Positions 7,148-15,805 of a stretch of DNA of 64,000 nucleotides are shown here, piece by piece. The notes beneath the pieces were generated by a model. It worked only from the letters and a program-made list of their open reading frames with translations, was not told the DNA's origin and did no database searches. Position 1 is the first letter of the stretch. The number at the start of each line of letters is the position of its first letter. A program made the position numbers and the translations under genes. The stretch is from assembly GCA_964348455.1 (NCBI GenBank), contig CAYGCQ010000002.1, forward strand, positions 25,526 through 89,525. Direction: 5' to 3'. Source of the DNA: UBA10133 sp964348455. GTDB lineage: Bacteria > Patescibacteriota > Microgenomatia > UBA1400 > MFAQ01.

Positions 7148-9068
7148 ACCAGTTGTCGATATCATCAAAGTCATCTTTAGATGCCTCAGCCACTTCCCAG
7201 TCTTGAACGATAATTCTTTTCTTGTCTCCAAACTCATCGAATAAGTCATCTTTTTTCGAGTCTTCTCTTTCTTGAGTTCTTGAGCTCTTGGCTCCTTGAA
7301 TTCTTTGGGTGTACTCTTCCGGTATTTCCGCTAGAAATCTTGAGGGAATAGAGGCATGTCTACCTCCGTAAGTTAGTCTACTTCGGGCAAAAGATAGGGT
7401 TAAGTTCTCTTTGGCTCTGGTCATCGCCACATACATCAACCTTCTTTCTTCTTCAATTTCTTCTTTACCACCTTCCAGCATTGATCTGGAGTGGGGGAAC
7501 AATCCCTCCTCTAATCCCACAACAAAAACATTGTCAAACTCCAAACCTTTGGCAGCATGCACCGTCATCAAGGTGATTTTTGCGTTTGACCGGTGCTGTT
7601 TTATATCGGCTTCTGACAATGCAGCACTTTCCAAGAATAGAGATACATTTGTGTACTCACTTGCAACGGCCAGCAGCTCGTTAATATTTTCTATTCTAGC
7701 CACGTCATCTTCATCTCTTTCGTCGAACTTATCTAGATAATTTGTGACATTAATAATTTGCTCCAGGAGTTTACCTGGCTGTTCTTCTTCTCTTTCTTCA
7801 ATAGGTAGTTTTTCAAGCCAATTATCAAAAGCTGCTGCCCTTCTCTTTCCGATTTTTACAATTCTGATTCGACTAATCTCTTCTTTTGGATTGTGAAGAA
7901 GTCTCAGATACGCAATTAAGTCTTTGACTTCTGCCCGATTATAAAACCGGAGACCTCCAATCAACTTATAAGGAATATCTCTTTTGAGAAGTTCGTCTTC
8001 CAGTGACCGAGACTGGGCATTTGTCCTGTAAAGTACTGCCAACTCTTCTTCGCGGTCAATAATTTTTTTGGCACTGTCTACAACATATTTCGCTTCATCT
8101 TTCTCATCAGCGGCTTCAAACAAATTAACCTTGCTTCCAATCTCTCTGGTTGCCGAAAGTTTTAATGTCGGATGGTTTTTATTATTACTCACCACACTGT
8201 AGGCAGCATCTAGAATATACTGCGTGCTTCGATAGTTTTTAGGAAGACCCACTGTAGTTAAGTTCGGATAAGTTTCTTCCAGTAGTTTTAAATTTCGATA
8301 ATCTGCGCCACGGAAAGAATATATGGCTTGAGCCGCATCTCCCACCGCCGTGATATTTCCATCTTCTCCAGCTAATTGCTTCGTAAGTTCGAACTGAGCC
8401 TTGTTTGTATCTTGGTACTCATCGACAAGGATCCATTCAAGTTTCTGATTTATTTCATTTTTAATTCTTTCAATCTTCAGTAAATCAACAGCTTTCACCA
8501 GCAAATCATCAAAGTCTACGGCATTGTTCCTTGTCAAGCTGTCTTGATAGAGTCTCCACACTTTTGCCAATTGGCGATAGAAATAGTCTTTGGCTGTATC
8601 CTCTGCCATTTTTACGGTTACCAAATCATTTTTCATTTTACTGATTAGAGCCAAAAACATTCCCGGCTTGCTTTGCTTTGGATCTATCGAGAGGGATTTG
8701 AGAACCCCTTTCATGGTCGATAGCGAGTCATCGCTATCAAAGATTACGAAGCCTGGACTTACCCCTACATTCGTACCATACGTTCTCAGTAGTTTTGCAC
8801 AAAAAGTATGGAATGTTCCGGAGAATCCCAACTCTATCTTCTTATCACCTATTTTTTTTATTCTTTCTTTCATCTCACCTGCTGCTTTATTCGTAAAAGT
8901 CAGCAATACTATTTTTGACGGATCAACCTTTTTCTCCCTTATTAACCATTCGGTCCTGTAGGTAAGTACACGAGTTTTGCCTGATCCGGCTCCGGCAAGT
9001 ACCAACAAAGGCCCTTCCTGATGAGTCACTGCTGCTAGTTGCTCTTCGTTTAAATAGTTTTCTTCCAC
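7146..9068 (-). CDS. pcrA: UvrD/PcrA/Rep-type superfamily 1 DNA helicase
   Basis: 640 aa, shorter than the usual 700-730 aa. All SF1A motifs are visible: Q motif LNEEQLAAV, Walker A AGAGSGKT (Lys31), LTFTNKAAGEMKERI (Ia), VDEYQDTN (II), GDAAQAIYSFRGAD (III), LPKNYRS (IV), TVHAAKGLEFDNVFVVG (V) and MYVAMTRAKENL (VI). It unwinds DNA 3'-5' in repair and replication restart. The C-terminal tail is acidic (DDFDDIDNW). The start is GTG 9066-9068 with a -10 box 6 nt upstream and no Shine-Dalgarno. UvrD and PcrA cannot be separated by eye. Confidence 0.95.
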   Translation of the reverse strand: MEENYLNEEQLAAVTHQEGPLLVLAGAGSGKTRVLTYRTEWLIREKKVDPSKIVLLTFTNKAAGEMKERIKKIGDKKIELGFSGTFHTFCAKLLRTYGTNVGVSPGFVIFDSDDSLSTMKGVLKSLSIDPKQSKPGMFLALISKMKNDLVTVKMAEDTAKDYFYRQLAKVWRLYQDSLTRNNAVDFDDLLVKAVDLLKIERIKNEINQKLEWILVDEYQDTNKAQFELTKQLAGEDGNITAVGDAAQAIYSFRGADYRNLKLLEETYPNLTTVGLPKNYRSTQYILDAAYSVVSNNKNHPTLKLSATREIGSKVNLFEAADEKDEAKYVVDSAKKIIDREEELAVLYRTNAQSRSLEDELLKRDIPYKLIGGLRFYNRAEVKDLIAYLRLLHNPKEEISRIRIVKIGKRRAAAFDNWLEKLPIEEREEEQPGKLLEQIINVTNYLDKFDERDEDDVARIENINELLAVASEYTNVSLFLESAALSEADIKQHRSNAKITLMTVHAAKGLEFDNVFVVGLEEGLFPHSRSMLEGGKEEIEEERRLMYVAMTRAKENLTLSFARSRLTYGGRHASIPSRFLAEIPEEYTQRIQGAKSSRTQEREDSKKDDLFDEFGDKKRIIVQDWEVAEASKDDFDDIDNW

Positions 9069-9074
9069 TCAAAT

Positions 9075-9080
9075 ATTGTA
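9075..9080 (-). promoter_or_regulatory. -10 box of the helicase gene, leaderless type
   Basis: TACAAT on the minus strand, 6 nt from the GTG start. No good -35 is seen. Confidence 0.5.
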
Positions 9081-9103
9081 TTGCATTTATCGCTACGAAA
9101 CAC

Positions 9104-9238
9104 TGTCATCCCTGGCTTGACCAGGGATCCATCCAATAAGTACCGAATTAGGAATTAATCTAATGGATTCCTGCCTTTGCAGGAATGACAATAAAATATT
9201 TTCTGGATTGCCATGTCACCTTGTTCCTCGCAATGACG
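9104..9238. repeat. Three dispersed palindromic repeat copies, first two inverted to each other
   Basis: Copy 1 (plus, 9104-9134) starts TGTCATCCCTGG and ends GGGATCCATCC. Copy 2 (minus, 9163-9190) is read as TGTCATTCCTGC...GGAATCCAT. Copy 3 (minus, 9206-9238) is the CGTCATTGCGAGG...GGCAATC variant. Copies 1 and 2 face each other across a 28-nt AT-rich linker, like the paired units of a REPIN. No gene lies in the interval between the helicase and tpiA. Confidence 0.85.
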
Positions 9239-9247
9239 ATAAACATA

Positions 9248-9253
9248 TATAAT
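9248..9253 (+). promoter_or_regulatory. -10 box of tpiA, leaderless type
   Basis: TATAAT, 7 nt before GTG 9261, with no Shine-Dalgarno between. Confidence 0.65.
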
Positions 9254-9260
9254 ATAGATA

Positions 9261-9953
9261 GTGAAATACGTCATTGGAAACTGGAAAAGCAATCAGAACA
9301 TTACGGAGTCACTCGTTTGGCTAGATGGTCTGTCAGCTCTAAGCCCAAAGTTTACCTCCGACATCAGTGTAATTCTTTGCTTGCCTTTTACCGACATCGC
9401 AGCTTTCAATCATAAGCTTGCAGATTTAAATCTTCCCATTATCACCGGTTCGCAGAATGTATCTCACTTGCCACCCGGCAAGCATACCGGTGAAATTACC
9501 GCAAACATGCTGAGTGAACTTGTTAGCTACTGTATAGTAGGTCACTCGGAGCGTCGCCACGAATTTGAAGAAACTTCGGACATGGTTGCTCAAAAAACCA
9601 GACTTCTGCTTGAAAATTCCATAACTCCCATTGTTTGTTTAGACCTGCCTTATATGGATGAGCAAATCAAAGCTTTGTTCCATCTGGACATTGACGTTTC
9701 TCGATGTTTCTTTGTCTACGAGCCAATTTCAGCCATTGGTACCGGGAAAGCCGTGGATCCCGTAGATGCGAACCACACCGCTGGCCAGATTGCGTTTCTG
9801 ACCGACAATAAAGCCCCCATTCTTTACGGTGGTTCCATTTCTCAGGACAATATTGCTTCCTTTGTAGACCAAAGCAAAATCGACGGAGTTCTGGTGGGTA
9901 CCGACAGTTTAGAGCCAACTCTCTTTGCTGGTATTATATCTAGTCTTTCTTAA
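9261..9953 (+). CDS. tpiA: Triosephosphate isomerase
   Basis: Interconverts dihydroxyacetone phosphate and glyceraldehyde 3-phosphate. At 230 aa it is slightly short for the family (about 250). Catalytic residues are all visible: Lys9 in GNWKSN, His95 in VGHSERR, Glu154 in YEPISAIGTG. The usual YEPVWAIGTG hinge is altered to PIS. The phosphate-binding loop YGGSISQDN and the C-terminal GVLVGTDSL block are conserved. It starts at GTG 9261 behind a TATAAT only 7 nt away. The LCP gene follows after 5 nt. Confidence 0.95.
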   Translation: MKYVIGNWKSNQNITESLVWLDGLSALSPKFTSDISVILCLPFTDIAAFNHKLADLNLPIITGSQNVSHLPPGKHTGEITANMLSELVSYCIVGHSERRHEFEETSDMVAQKTRLLLENSITPIVCLDLPYMDEQIKALFHLDIDVSRCFFVYEPISAIGTGKAVDPVDANHTAGQIAFLTDNKAPILYGGSISQDNIASFVDQSKIDGVLVGTDSLEPTLFAGIISSLS

Positions 9954-9958
9954 CTCTG

Positions 9959-11023
9959 ATGAAACTTCGTCATGTTCGACCTTTTCGTGTTGCCATCAAA
10001 TTTTTCTCCACAATCCGTCAACACCTCTTACTAATTTTATTTGCATTCCTACTTGCCACAATCACTTCGCTTGGGGTTTATGGATTTCGCCTTTTAAATC
10101 AGCACAATGTAACACCTCAAGATCTTTTGAGCTTCTTTGGAAAGCCTTCACAAAATCTAGAGAGCACAAATAATATTACCAACTTTCTCTTGCTCGGAAT
10201 AAGAGGTGAGGGCGCCGACTCACCCCTACTTACCGACACCATGATTATTTTTTCCTACAATCACGAATCAAAAATACCAACCACAATCAGTATCCCCAGG
10301 GATTTGTGGGTTCCATCCGGCAAGACAAGAATAAATGCGATGTATCAATATGGTGAAGAGGCTAGTCCTGGGGGTGGTATCGCCAGCATTCAAGGGGCGG
10401 TGTTAGAAGATTTAGGTCTGCCAATTCATTACACTGCCGTAGTAGACTTTGAGGTTTTTAGAGAGGCAATAGACCTAGTTGGGGGCATCGATGTAGATGT
10501 GAGTACTGGTTTTACCGACAATGAATTTCCAATACCAGGCAAAGAGAATGCTCTTCCTATTCCCTCACGTTACGAATCGATTACTTTTAACTCCGGCATT
10601 AACCACCTAGATGGAGAAACCGCTCTAAAATTTGTTCGGTCAAGACATTCTTTCGGCGATGAAGGGACAGACTTTGCCAGATCCAGACGTCAACAGCAAG
10701 TAATTTCTGCCTTAAGGCAGAAGATGGTCACCCCCTCATTCTTACTGGATGAAAAAAAAGTCAATTCATTACTGGATATCATTGGTTCAAACCTAAAAAC
10801 AAACTTCCCGGCATACCTCTACCCTACTTTGGCCAAGCTAGCTCTCGACACCAAAGATCAAACCATTCAATCCCTGCCTCTTACGAATCTTCCTGACGCC
10901 GACGGTGTCTCAATTCTTTACAATCCTCCGGTAAGAAACTACTCGGGTCAATGGGTGCTAATTGCCAAAGACAACAACTGGAACGCCCTAAAACAATACT
11001 TGAAAAACCACCTCTCCCAATAA
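9959..11023 (+). CDS. LytR-CpsA-Psr (LCP) family cell-wall glycopolymer ligase
   Basis: 354 aa. LCP enzymes move polyprenyl-linked glycopolymers onto peptidoglycan outside the cell. One N-terminal membrane helix (about residues 18-42) is followed by the LCP domain: LLGIRGEG, TDTMIIFSYNHES, TISIPRDLWV (Arg for lipid pyrophosphate), INAMYQYGEE, the DLVGGIDVDV block, HLDGETALKFVRSRHS and RSRRQQQVISAL. It sits 5 nt after tpiA and shares its promoter. It is followed by dispersed repeats and no obvious terminator. Confidence 0.93.
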   Translation: MKLRHVRPFRVAIKFFSTIRQHLLLILFAFLLATITSLGVYGFRLLNQHNVTPQDLLSFFGKPSQNLESTNNITNFLLLGIRGEGADSPLLTDTMIIFSYNHESKIPTTISIPRDLWVPSGKTRINAMYQYGEEASPGGGIASIQGAVLEDLGLPIHYTAVVDFEVFREAIDLVGGIDVDVSTGFTDNEFPIPGKENALPIPSRYESITFNSGINHLDGETALKFVRSRHSFGDEGTDFARSRRQQQVISALRQKMVTPSFLLDEKKVNSLLDIIGSNLKTNFPAYLYPTLAKLALDTKDQTIQSLPLTNLPDADGVSILYNPPVRNYSGQWVLIAKDNNWNALKQYLKNHLSQ

Positions 11024-11025
11024 TT

Positions 11026-11106
11026 TGTCATTCCGACCGAACGAAGTGAGTGGAAAAATCTCCCTCCGCCTCCCGCTTGTCATCCTCGCGAAAGCGGGGA
11101 TCCATG
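11026..11106 (+). repeat. Two dispersed repeat copies in tandem
   Basis: Copy 1 (11026-11070) is TGTCATTCCGACCGAA... ending AATCTCCCTCC. Copy 2 (11078-11106) is TGTCATCCTCGCGAAAGCGG then GGATCCATG. Copy 2 is nearly identical to the copy inside the FAD oxidoreductase gene at 13690-13716. Confidence 0.85.
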
Positions 11107-11127
11107 AGCTCTTTTTTCCTTGAGTTC

Positions 11128-13104
11128 CTACCTCACCTTTATCAAGTACGTCCCACCATCTTCAAAAACTTTTACTCCTAGAGATAATATAATATCTTCA
11201 TTTACCTGATACGTAGTTCTCTCATCCTCTCCCACGATAATCCACCCGACGTTATATTCTTTAAGAAGTTCTATTATTTCTACGCTGTTAAAACCTTCAT
11301 ATATTCCTTTTACATCAGTCTCTCTAGCTGCCACTGGTTCGTACCCACCTCTCCAAAGCCACTCATGAACTCTCCACCCCTGAATAGTAGGCACCCCGGA
11401 AAAAACAGAAACAGCATTAAAGTTTGAGTAACTATCTCCCACCGCTTCCACCATATTTTTACCGTCATAATTTCCCCTTAGATACTTGATTGCAGCGTAT
11501 CTTTCCGGCATGCTTGACTCCAACCACCTTTCTCCACTCAAGCCTGAATAGGTATTAAAATTCGCATAGAAATTTGGGAATGCCACTACCGGAAACACCA
11601 TGGTTCCAATGAATATAAATGCTACCGCAAATACGGCAAATGCTCTGTACCACAGAAAAAGTTTTCTTTCTCCATCAAACAACTTACCAAACAGTGCTCC
11701 CGCCAAAAGACCAATCATGATTGAAGCTTGATATGTAAGTTTGAACATTGTGTTTGCTCTTGGGTGATCGGGATAAATATCTTTGGCGTAGACGACTTCA
11801 GGAATAATGATTAGTAGTAATATACAAATCGCTAATGTCCAGATTGGCAAAGATTTATCTCCTTTTTTCTCAGTCAATACCGCCAGCACACTTACTGTTA
11901 TTCCACCGGTCCACAATACCGCCAGCTCCCAAAGGGGAGTTCTTTCCGTAACCATCTTTATTCCACTCGAAATAGACTGAAAAGTTACAAACCAAGGTAA
12001 GGCCGTCAGTGCCATAAAGAGAAGCATCACTCCGGCAGATTTTAAAAGTTTGACAAACTCTCTATGATCTCTGAGTATCATAATTATTCCCGAAACAGTT
12101 AGAAGTAGTCCATAAACAGCCACATCCCATGTATTGGTCATCATCATTACTCCAAATAAAATTCCCAGTATCATTTCATCCCATATTTTTCTCGAATGAA
12201 TCCAGTGCAAGAAAATTAAAACAAAAGCCAACACGACCGGCAAATCAATCAGGTGACCATGTAGGTCCGCAACGACGAAAGAGTACCCTGGGAACTCGTG
12301 AATGGTGTTATGGATAAATCTGGTGGCGTCTGCGTACCAGTAACCCATCAATCCTTTATGATTTAAAAAATACCAAATTACATGGGTATTTCCTGCCAAC
12401 ACCGTGGCGAATGCTCCGGTTAGTCCTCCAATCATGCCGGACATGTATTTCTTTGTTCCGCTCAAGAAGTATGAAATTGAAAAAGAAATAGAAAGTGATA
12501 GACCGGCTATAAAGGCTAGCATCATGTTATACCCTACGGCCGGGTCGACGCCAAAGTATCGGATAACAATGCTCGCCCAGTAATGCCCAAAAGAATAATA
12601 GTTTATCGACTTGCCTGCTTGCCACATATCTGCCGCCGGGAGTGTTGGAGACATCAGATATCGGTTTACAAACCCAAAGTCCATAAATTTTTCCAATGAG
12701 TCAATGTTTGGTAAAAATCCCCTGATATAAGCGATACCAAAAAGACCAACAAAAAATAAATACTCTTCGATGACGATAATTTTAAGAGTAGTTCTGGAAA
12801 CGCTAATACTTTTCAATCCGCTTTTAAAGATAATTCCTAAATTTAAAATAATTACACCAGTCGTAGCCAAAATCAAACCCTGGTTTGTGTTGGCAGCTAC
12901 ACCCAAATTTGCCAGTTCCCAGATGACTAGTCCCGACATCATTGTAGTCAATAGTCTGGAAAGTGGGTAACCATTATCCGGAAGGTTGTGAAACAATTTT
13001 TTTGTCAAAGGAAAGCTAATAATCTGTAAAAGAAAACTAATCAGATAGACTCTCATTACCAGCGCAATATCAGAGTTAAACATGGTTTTTAAAGCTTTTA
13101 GCAA
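11128..13104 (-). CDS. DUF2298 (Chlor_Arch_YYY) polytopic membrane protein
   Basis: 658 aa with about twelve to fourteen membrane helices. It has the family's features: INYYSFGHYWASIVIRYFG, the HEFPGYSFVVADLHGHLIDLP block with its Asp and His residues in an external loop, and DIYPDHPRANTMFKLTYQ. The C-terminal soluble part (GVPTIQGWRVHEWLWRGGYE, then a VGWIIVGEDER strand) resembles glycosyltransferase-C-like membrane proteins. A role in transfer of lipid-linked sugars to surface molecules is an inference. The gene overlaps the FAD oxidoreductase by 29 nt, so the two are coupled. It is the last gene of the envelope cluster. Confidence 0.88.
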   Translation of the reverse strand: MLKALKTMFNSDIALVMRVYLISFLLQIISFPLTKKLFHNLPDNGYPLSRLLTTMMSGLVIWELANLGVAANTNQGLILATTGVIILNLGIIFKSGLKSISVSRTTLKIIVIEEYLFFVGLFGIAYIRGFLPNIDSLEKFMDFGFVNRYLMSPTLPAADMWQAGKSINYYSFGHYWASIVIRYFGVDPAVGYNMMLAFIAGLSLSISFSISYFLSGTKKYMSGMIGGLTGAFATVLAGNTHVIWYFLNHKGLMGYWYADATRFIHNTIHEFPGYSFVVADLHGHLIDLPVVLAFVLIFLHWIHSRKIWDEMILGILFGVMMMTNTWDVAVYGLLLTVSGIIMILRDHREFVKLLKSAGVMLLFMALTALPWFVTFQSISSGIKMVTERTPLWELAVLWTGGITVSVLAVLTEKKGDKSLPIWTLAICILLLIIIPEVVYAKDIYPDHPRANTMFKLTYQASIMIGLLAGALFGKLFDGERKLFLWYRAFAVFAVAFIFIGTMVFPVVAFPNFYANFNTYSGLSGERWLESSMPERYAAIKYLRGNYDGKNMVEAVGDSYSNFNAVSVFSGVPTIQGWRVHEWLWRGGYEPVAARETDVKGIYEGFNSVEIIELLKEYNVGWIIVGEDERTTYQVNEDIILSLGVKVFEDGGTYLIKVR

Positions 13105-14374
13105 TTATTTCTGCTACCTCTCGACCCATTTTCACCGCATAGTTTGTCCCTCTATCAAAGGGGTACACCATGCTCATATTCGCCAAGTAGACGTTATCAG
13201 TAATTTTTTGACTCGGTATATGCTTAGAATAGTTTACAGGGAATACAGGTTGAGCGAAAGGCTTTCGGAATAAGTATGAGTTCTTAATTAATTTTTTGTC
13301 AAAGTTATTGTTAATTTTTTTTATAAAAGGTAAGTACAACTTGAGTAGCTCTACTTTGGTCATATTCAATTGAGCATTATCATCAGGTAAATAGTTTCCA
13401 AGGTAGAGCAATCTATTATTCCCATACATTTTTTTATCAATCATGTTCGTATGTTCTACTGCTACCAAAAATGGAAAATTATTCTCCAAAATATTTAGCC
13501 AATACCCCGATAGTACTTTTCTGGATATCTCCAAAATAAGTGTTTGGCCCCATAGATAATTTAGTTTGGGGAACTTCAGTCCCTTAATAAGCTTTTCGGC
13601 AATTGGCGCAGGCGTCGTAACCACTACGGCATCAAACTCCTCGCCGTTAACAACAATTTTTTTGTTGGAACTCTTATTATCAAGCAATTTGTCATCCTCG
13701 CGAATGCTGGGATCCACAGTCTTAATTTTCTTGACTACAGTGTTCAACCTTATCTCTCCACCATTCTTTTCAATAAATGTTTCCAGTTTCTCTACAAACT
13801 CATCAAACCCACCCTCAAAGTAGCCGAGATTCTTTGTTCTTTTTGCTACTCTACTCCAAAACCAAGCTAAATTTACCACATCTACATAAGGTCCGAACTT
13901 GGCTGAGAGTAGTTTTTCCCAAATTAACTCATATCCTTCTCGACCTATTAATCGTGGAAGTGCCTCTACTGCTTTGTATCTTTCCAAGAACAGACCATTT
14001 GGAATAATCTTTAGCACAAATAGCCCAACACCCATTCTTAGCCTTGACCATAGCGAGAGCTGGGAAAATCTTAAAAGTGAAAGGGGGGAGTCAAGTCGTA
14101 CCTCTTTACTATTAAGAAAGCTGGAAGTTATCGGGTTTTTTATTAAAATCTTCGCATTCACTTTTTTCGCAAGGGAAAAAATATCCTTATCATTAGTAAA
14201 AATGTGATGATAGAAAACTTCTAAGTTCCACTTCCATTTTCCAGAATTAAATCCCCGTGCAAGACCTCCTGCTTTTTTGTCTGATTCGAATACAACTGAG
14301 GAGATATTGTTGTCGGCTAAGTAAGCCGAGCAACAAAGTCCGGTGATGCCTCCACCAATTATCGCAACTCTCAT
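13076..14374 (-). CDS. NAD(P)/FAD-dependent oxidoreductase (amine oxidase/desaturase-like)
   Basis: 432 aa. The N-terminal Rossmann motif VAIIGGGITGLCCSAYLA (residues 3-20) is followed by a Glu at the end of strand two (VVFESDKKAGGLA) and the GGLARGF motif. The C-terminal FAD-binding strand is VYLANMSMVYPFDRGTNYAV. The overall pattern is like protoporphyrinogen oxidase/phytoene desaturase or UDP-galactopyranose mutase-like flavoproteins. Surrounded by envelope genes, a sugar-nucleotide or lipid substrate is plausible. Residues VDPSIREDDKL are the in-frame translation of a dispersed repeat copy (13690-13716). The gene lies 6 nt after the LPETG protein and overlaps the next gene by 29 nt. Confidence 0.85.
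   Translation of the reverse strand: MRVAIIGGGITGLCCSAYLADNNISSVVFESDKKAGGLARGFNSGKWKWNLEVFYHHIFTNDKDIFSLAKKVNAKILIKNPITSSFLNSKEVRLDSPLSLLRFSQLSLWSRLRMGVGLFVLKIIPNGLFLERYKAVEALPRLIGREGYELIWEKLLSAKFGPYVDVVNLAWFWSRVAKRTKNLGYFEGGFDEFVEKLETFIEKNGGEIRLNTVVKKIKTVDPSIREDDKLLDNKSSNKKIVVNGEEFDAVVVTTPAPIAEKLIKGLKFPKLNYLWGQTLILEISRKVLSGYWLNILENNFPFLVAVEHTNMIDKKMYGNNRLLYLGNYLPDDNAQLNMTKVELLKLYLPFIKKINNNFDKKLIKNSYLFRKPFAQPVFPVNYSKHIPSQKITDNVYLANMSMVYPFDRGTNYAVKMGREVAEIIAKSFKNHV
13690..13716 (+). repeat. Dispersed repeat copy inside a coding sequence
   Basis: TGTCATCCTCGCGAATGCTG then GGATCCA. It differs by about two bases from the intergenic copy at 11078-11106. It lies in frame in the FAD oxidoreductase gene, between the predicted KIKT and KLLDN segments. 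Confidence 0.85.
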
Positions 14375-14380
14375 CTTTCT

Positions 14381-15793
14381 TTATAGAGCTAAGAGTATTC
14401 CTATGATAGCTAGCATGAGTCCTCCGCCAAATGCGGCTATACCGGGGAAGTCTAAGATTCCAGTCTCAGGAAGTACTTCTCGTTGAGCTACAGCATCTGT
14501 GGGAGCTACTGTTCCTCCGTCAACGATCTCATCTGTGGGAGCTACTGTTCCTCCGTCAACGATCTCGTCCGTTGGCGCAGCCGTAATCTCGTCCGTTGGT
14601 GCAGCCGTAATCTCATCAGTTGGAGCTGTTGTTGGGCAAACACAGGAACCTGCATCCAAACAGGCTGCTTTTCTACAGGTTTCTGTTCCGGTGTCACAAG
14701 TTAGACCTGTGGTGCATTCGGAGTCGTCAGTGCATGACTCATTACAAGCAACTACGGACTTGACTGCAAGATCTTTGTCAGCTGTCTTTACGGTATCGCC
14801 ATATGAAAGTTCACTTGTATTTGTAATCACAGTCCCATTCACTGCCGCGTTTGAAACTTTGACCCTAAAAGTAAGCGTCTTTGACGCTCCTACAGCTAAA
14901 GTGATTCCAGAACAGGTAACTTTGTAGTTTGAGTTTGAAAAAGTACAGTCAGTGGTAGTATCTACAAATGTTAACAGATCTTGGTTCTCACCATCCAATG
15001 TATCTGAAACGGTTACATTTGTGGCTGGAGCAGTGCCATCATTTTTAATTACTAAAGCGTATATAAAAGTTTGGTTACGAGAAACTGTTGTGATGTCGGT
15101 TGTGGAACCTTCTTTAAAAGCTTTTTTAGTAATAGACACATCTACCACTTGGCATACAGCAGTTGCAGCACACTGTTTAGTAGTTGCTACTCCGCACGAA
15201 TCCGTACAAGTAGTGATCACCGATGCTGCCTGACCACAAGTAGTAGGACAATCGGGGGAACAAGTTACTTCAGCAGTAGCTACACAAATTGCAGTTGCAG
15301 ACACTGAACAGGCCGCGGAAGTTTCGAAACAGATAGTACTGCCATCGGCTTTTTTGCATCTACCGTCGGTTTCGTCGCAGGTAAGTCCAGTAGCACACCC
15401 GGAGGTTGAAGTACAAACTCCACATTCTGAGGGTTTTGTCGGAGGAGTGGGAGTTGTGGTTGGTGCGGTTGGACATTTAGTCATATCCTTCGTCCACGCA
15501 CCTCCTACGCTAGGGCAACACCAATTTTCATTTCCACAAACCTCTACTCGTCCGGTAGTGGTACAGACGGAATCGCTGGAAGTGCCATCAGACTCAGGAG
15601 GTGTACAGCTTTGTAAGAGGTTCGGTGTCGTTGGGTTCGGACAATGCTCCTCGCAGGTAGCAGCTCTGGAACCTGTTGGGACTATTCCCTGACCTGTACT
15701 AATTCTGTATGAAACAAAGATTGCTGCAGCTGCAATAAGAGCAATAAGAGCTATTGTTATGATTGCGACTATGTTTTTTCTTTTGTTATTCAT
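14381..15793 (-). CDS. Cys-rich DUF11-like surface protein with LPETG tail
   Basis: 470 aa. An N-terminal membrane segment (about residues 9-28) is followed by Cys-rich modules (CGVCTSTSGCATGLTCDETD and others) and a DUF11/CARDB-like beta domain (about 220-345: FKEGSTTDITTVSRNQTF, NDGTAPATNVTVSDTLDG, VSNAAVNGTVITNTSELSYG). Another Cys module, a PTDEI tandem-repeat stalk and a C-terminal LPETG plus hydrophobic helix complete it. The tail ends in LLAL without the usual basic residues. Its C-terminal half is paralogous to that of the 654-aa protein at 18839-20803. It is spaced 12 nt after the 659-aa protein gene and 6 nt before the oxidoreductase gene. Probably displayed on the cell surface by a sortase. 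Confidence 0.85.
   Translation of the reverse strand: MNNKRKNIVAIITIALIALIAAAAIFVSYRISTGQGIVPTGSRAATCEEHCPNPTTPNLLQSCTPPESDGTSSDSVCTTTGRVEVCGNENWCCPSVGGAWTKDMTKCPTAPTTTPTPPTKPSECGVCTSTSGCATGLTCDETDGRCKKADGSTICFETSAACSVSATAICVATAEVTCSPDCPTTCGQAASVITTCTDSCGVATTKQCAATAVCQVVDVSITKKAFKEGSTTDITTVSRNQTFIYALVIKNDGTAPATNVTVSDTLDGENQDLLTFVDTTTDCTFSNSNYKVTCSGITLAVGASKTLTFRVKVSNAAVNGTVITNTSELSYGDTVKTADKDLAVKSVVACNESCTDDSECTTGLTCDTGTETCRKAACLDAGSCVCPTTAPTDEITAAPTDEITAAPTDEIVDGGTVAPTDEIVDGGTVAPTDAVAQREVLPETGILDFPGIAAFGGGLMLAIIGILLAL
14495..14614 (-). repeat. Tandem repeats encoding the PTDEI stalk
   Basis: Two 36-bp units (14495-14530 and 14531-14566) are followed by two 24-bp units (14567-14590 and 14591-14614). 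They encode PTDEIVDGGTVA twice and PTDEITAA twice. Copies are nearly identical, so copy number may vary between strains. Confidence 0.88.
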
Positions 15794-15805
15794 TTTTAAT
15801 TTCGT

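Noticed and set aside
14495..14614. CRISPR-like tandem array
   Set aside because: Units are contiguous, without spacers, and keep the reading frame of the PTDEI stalk.
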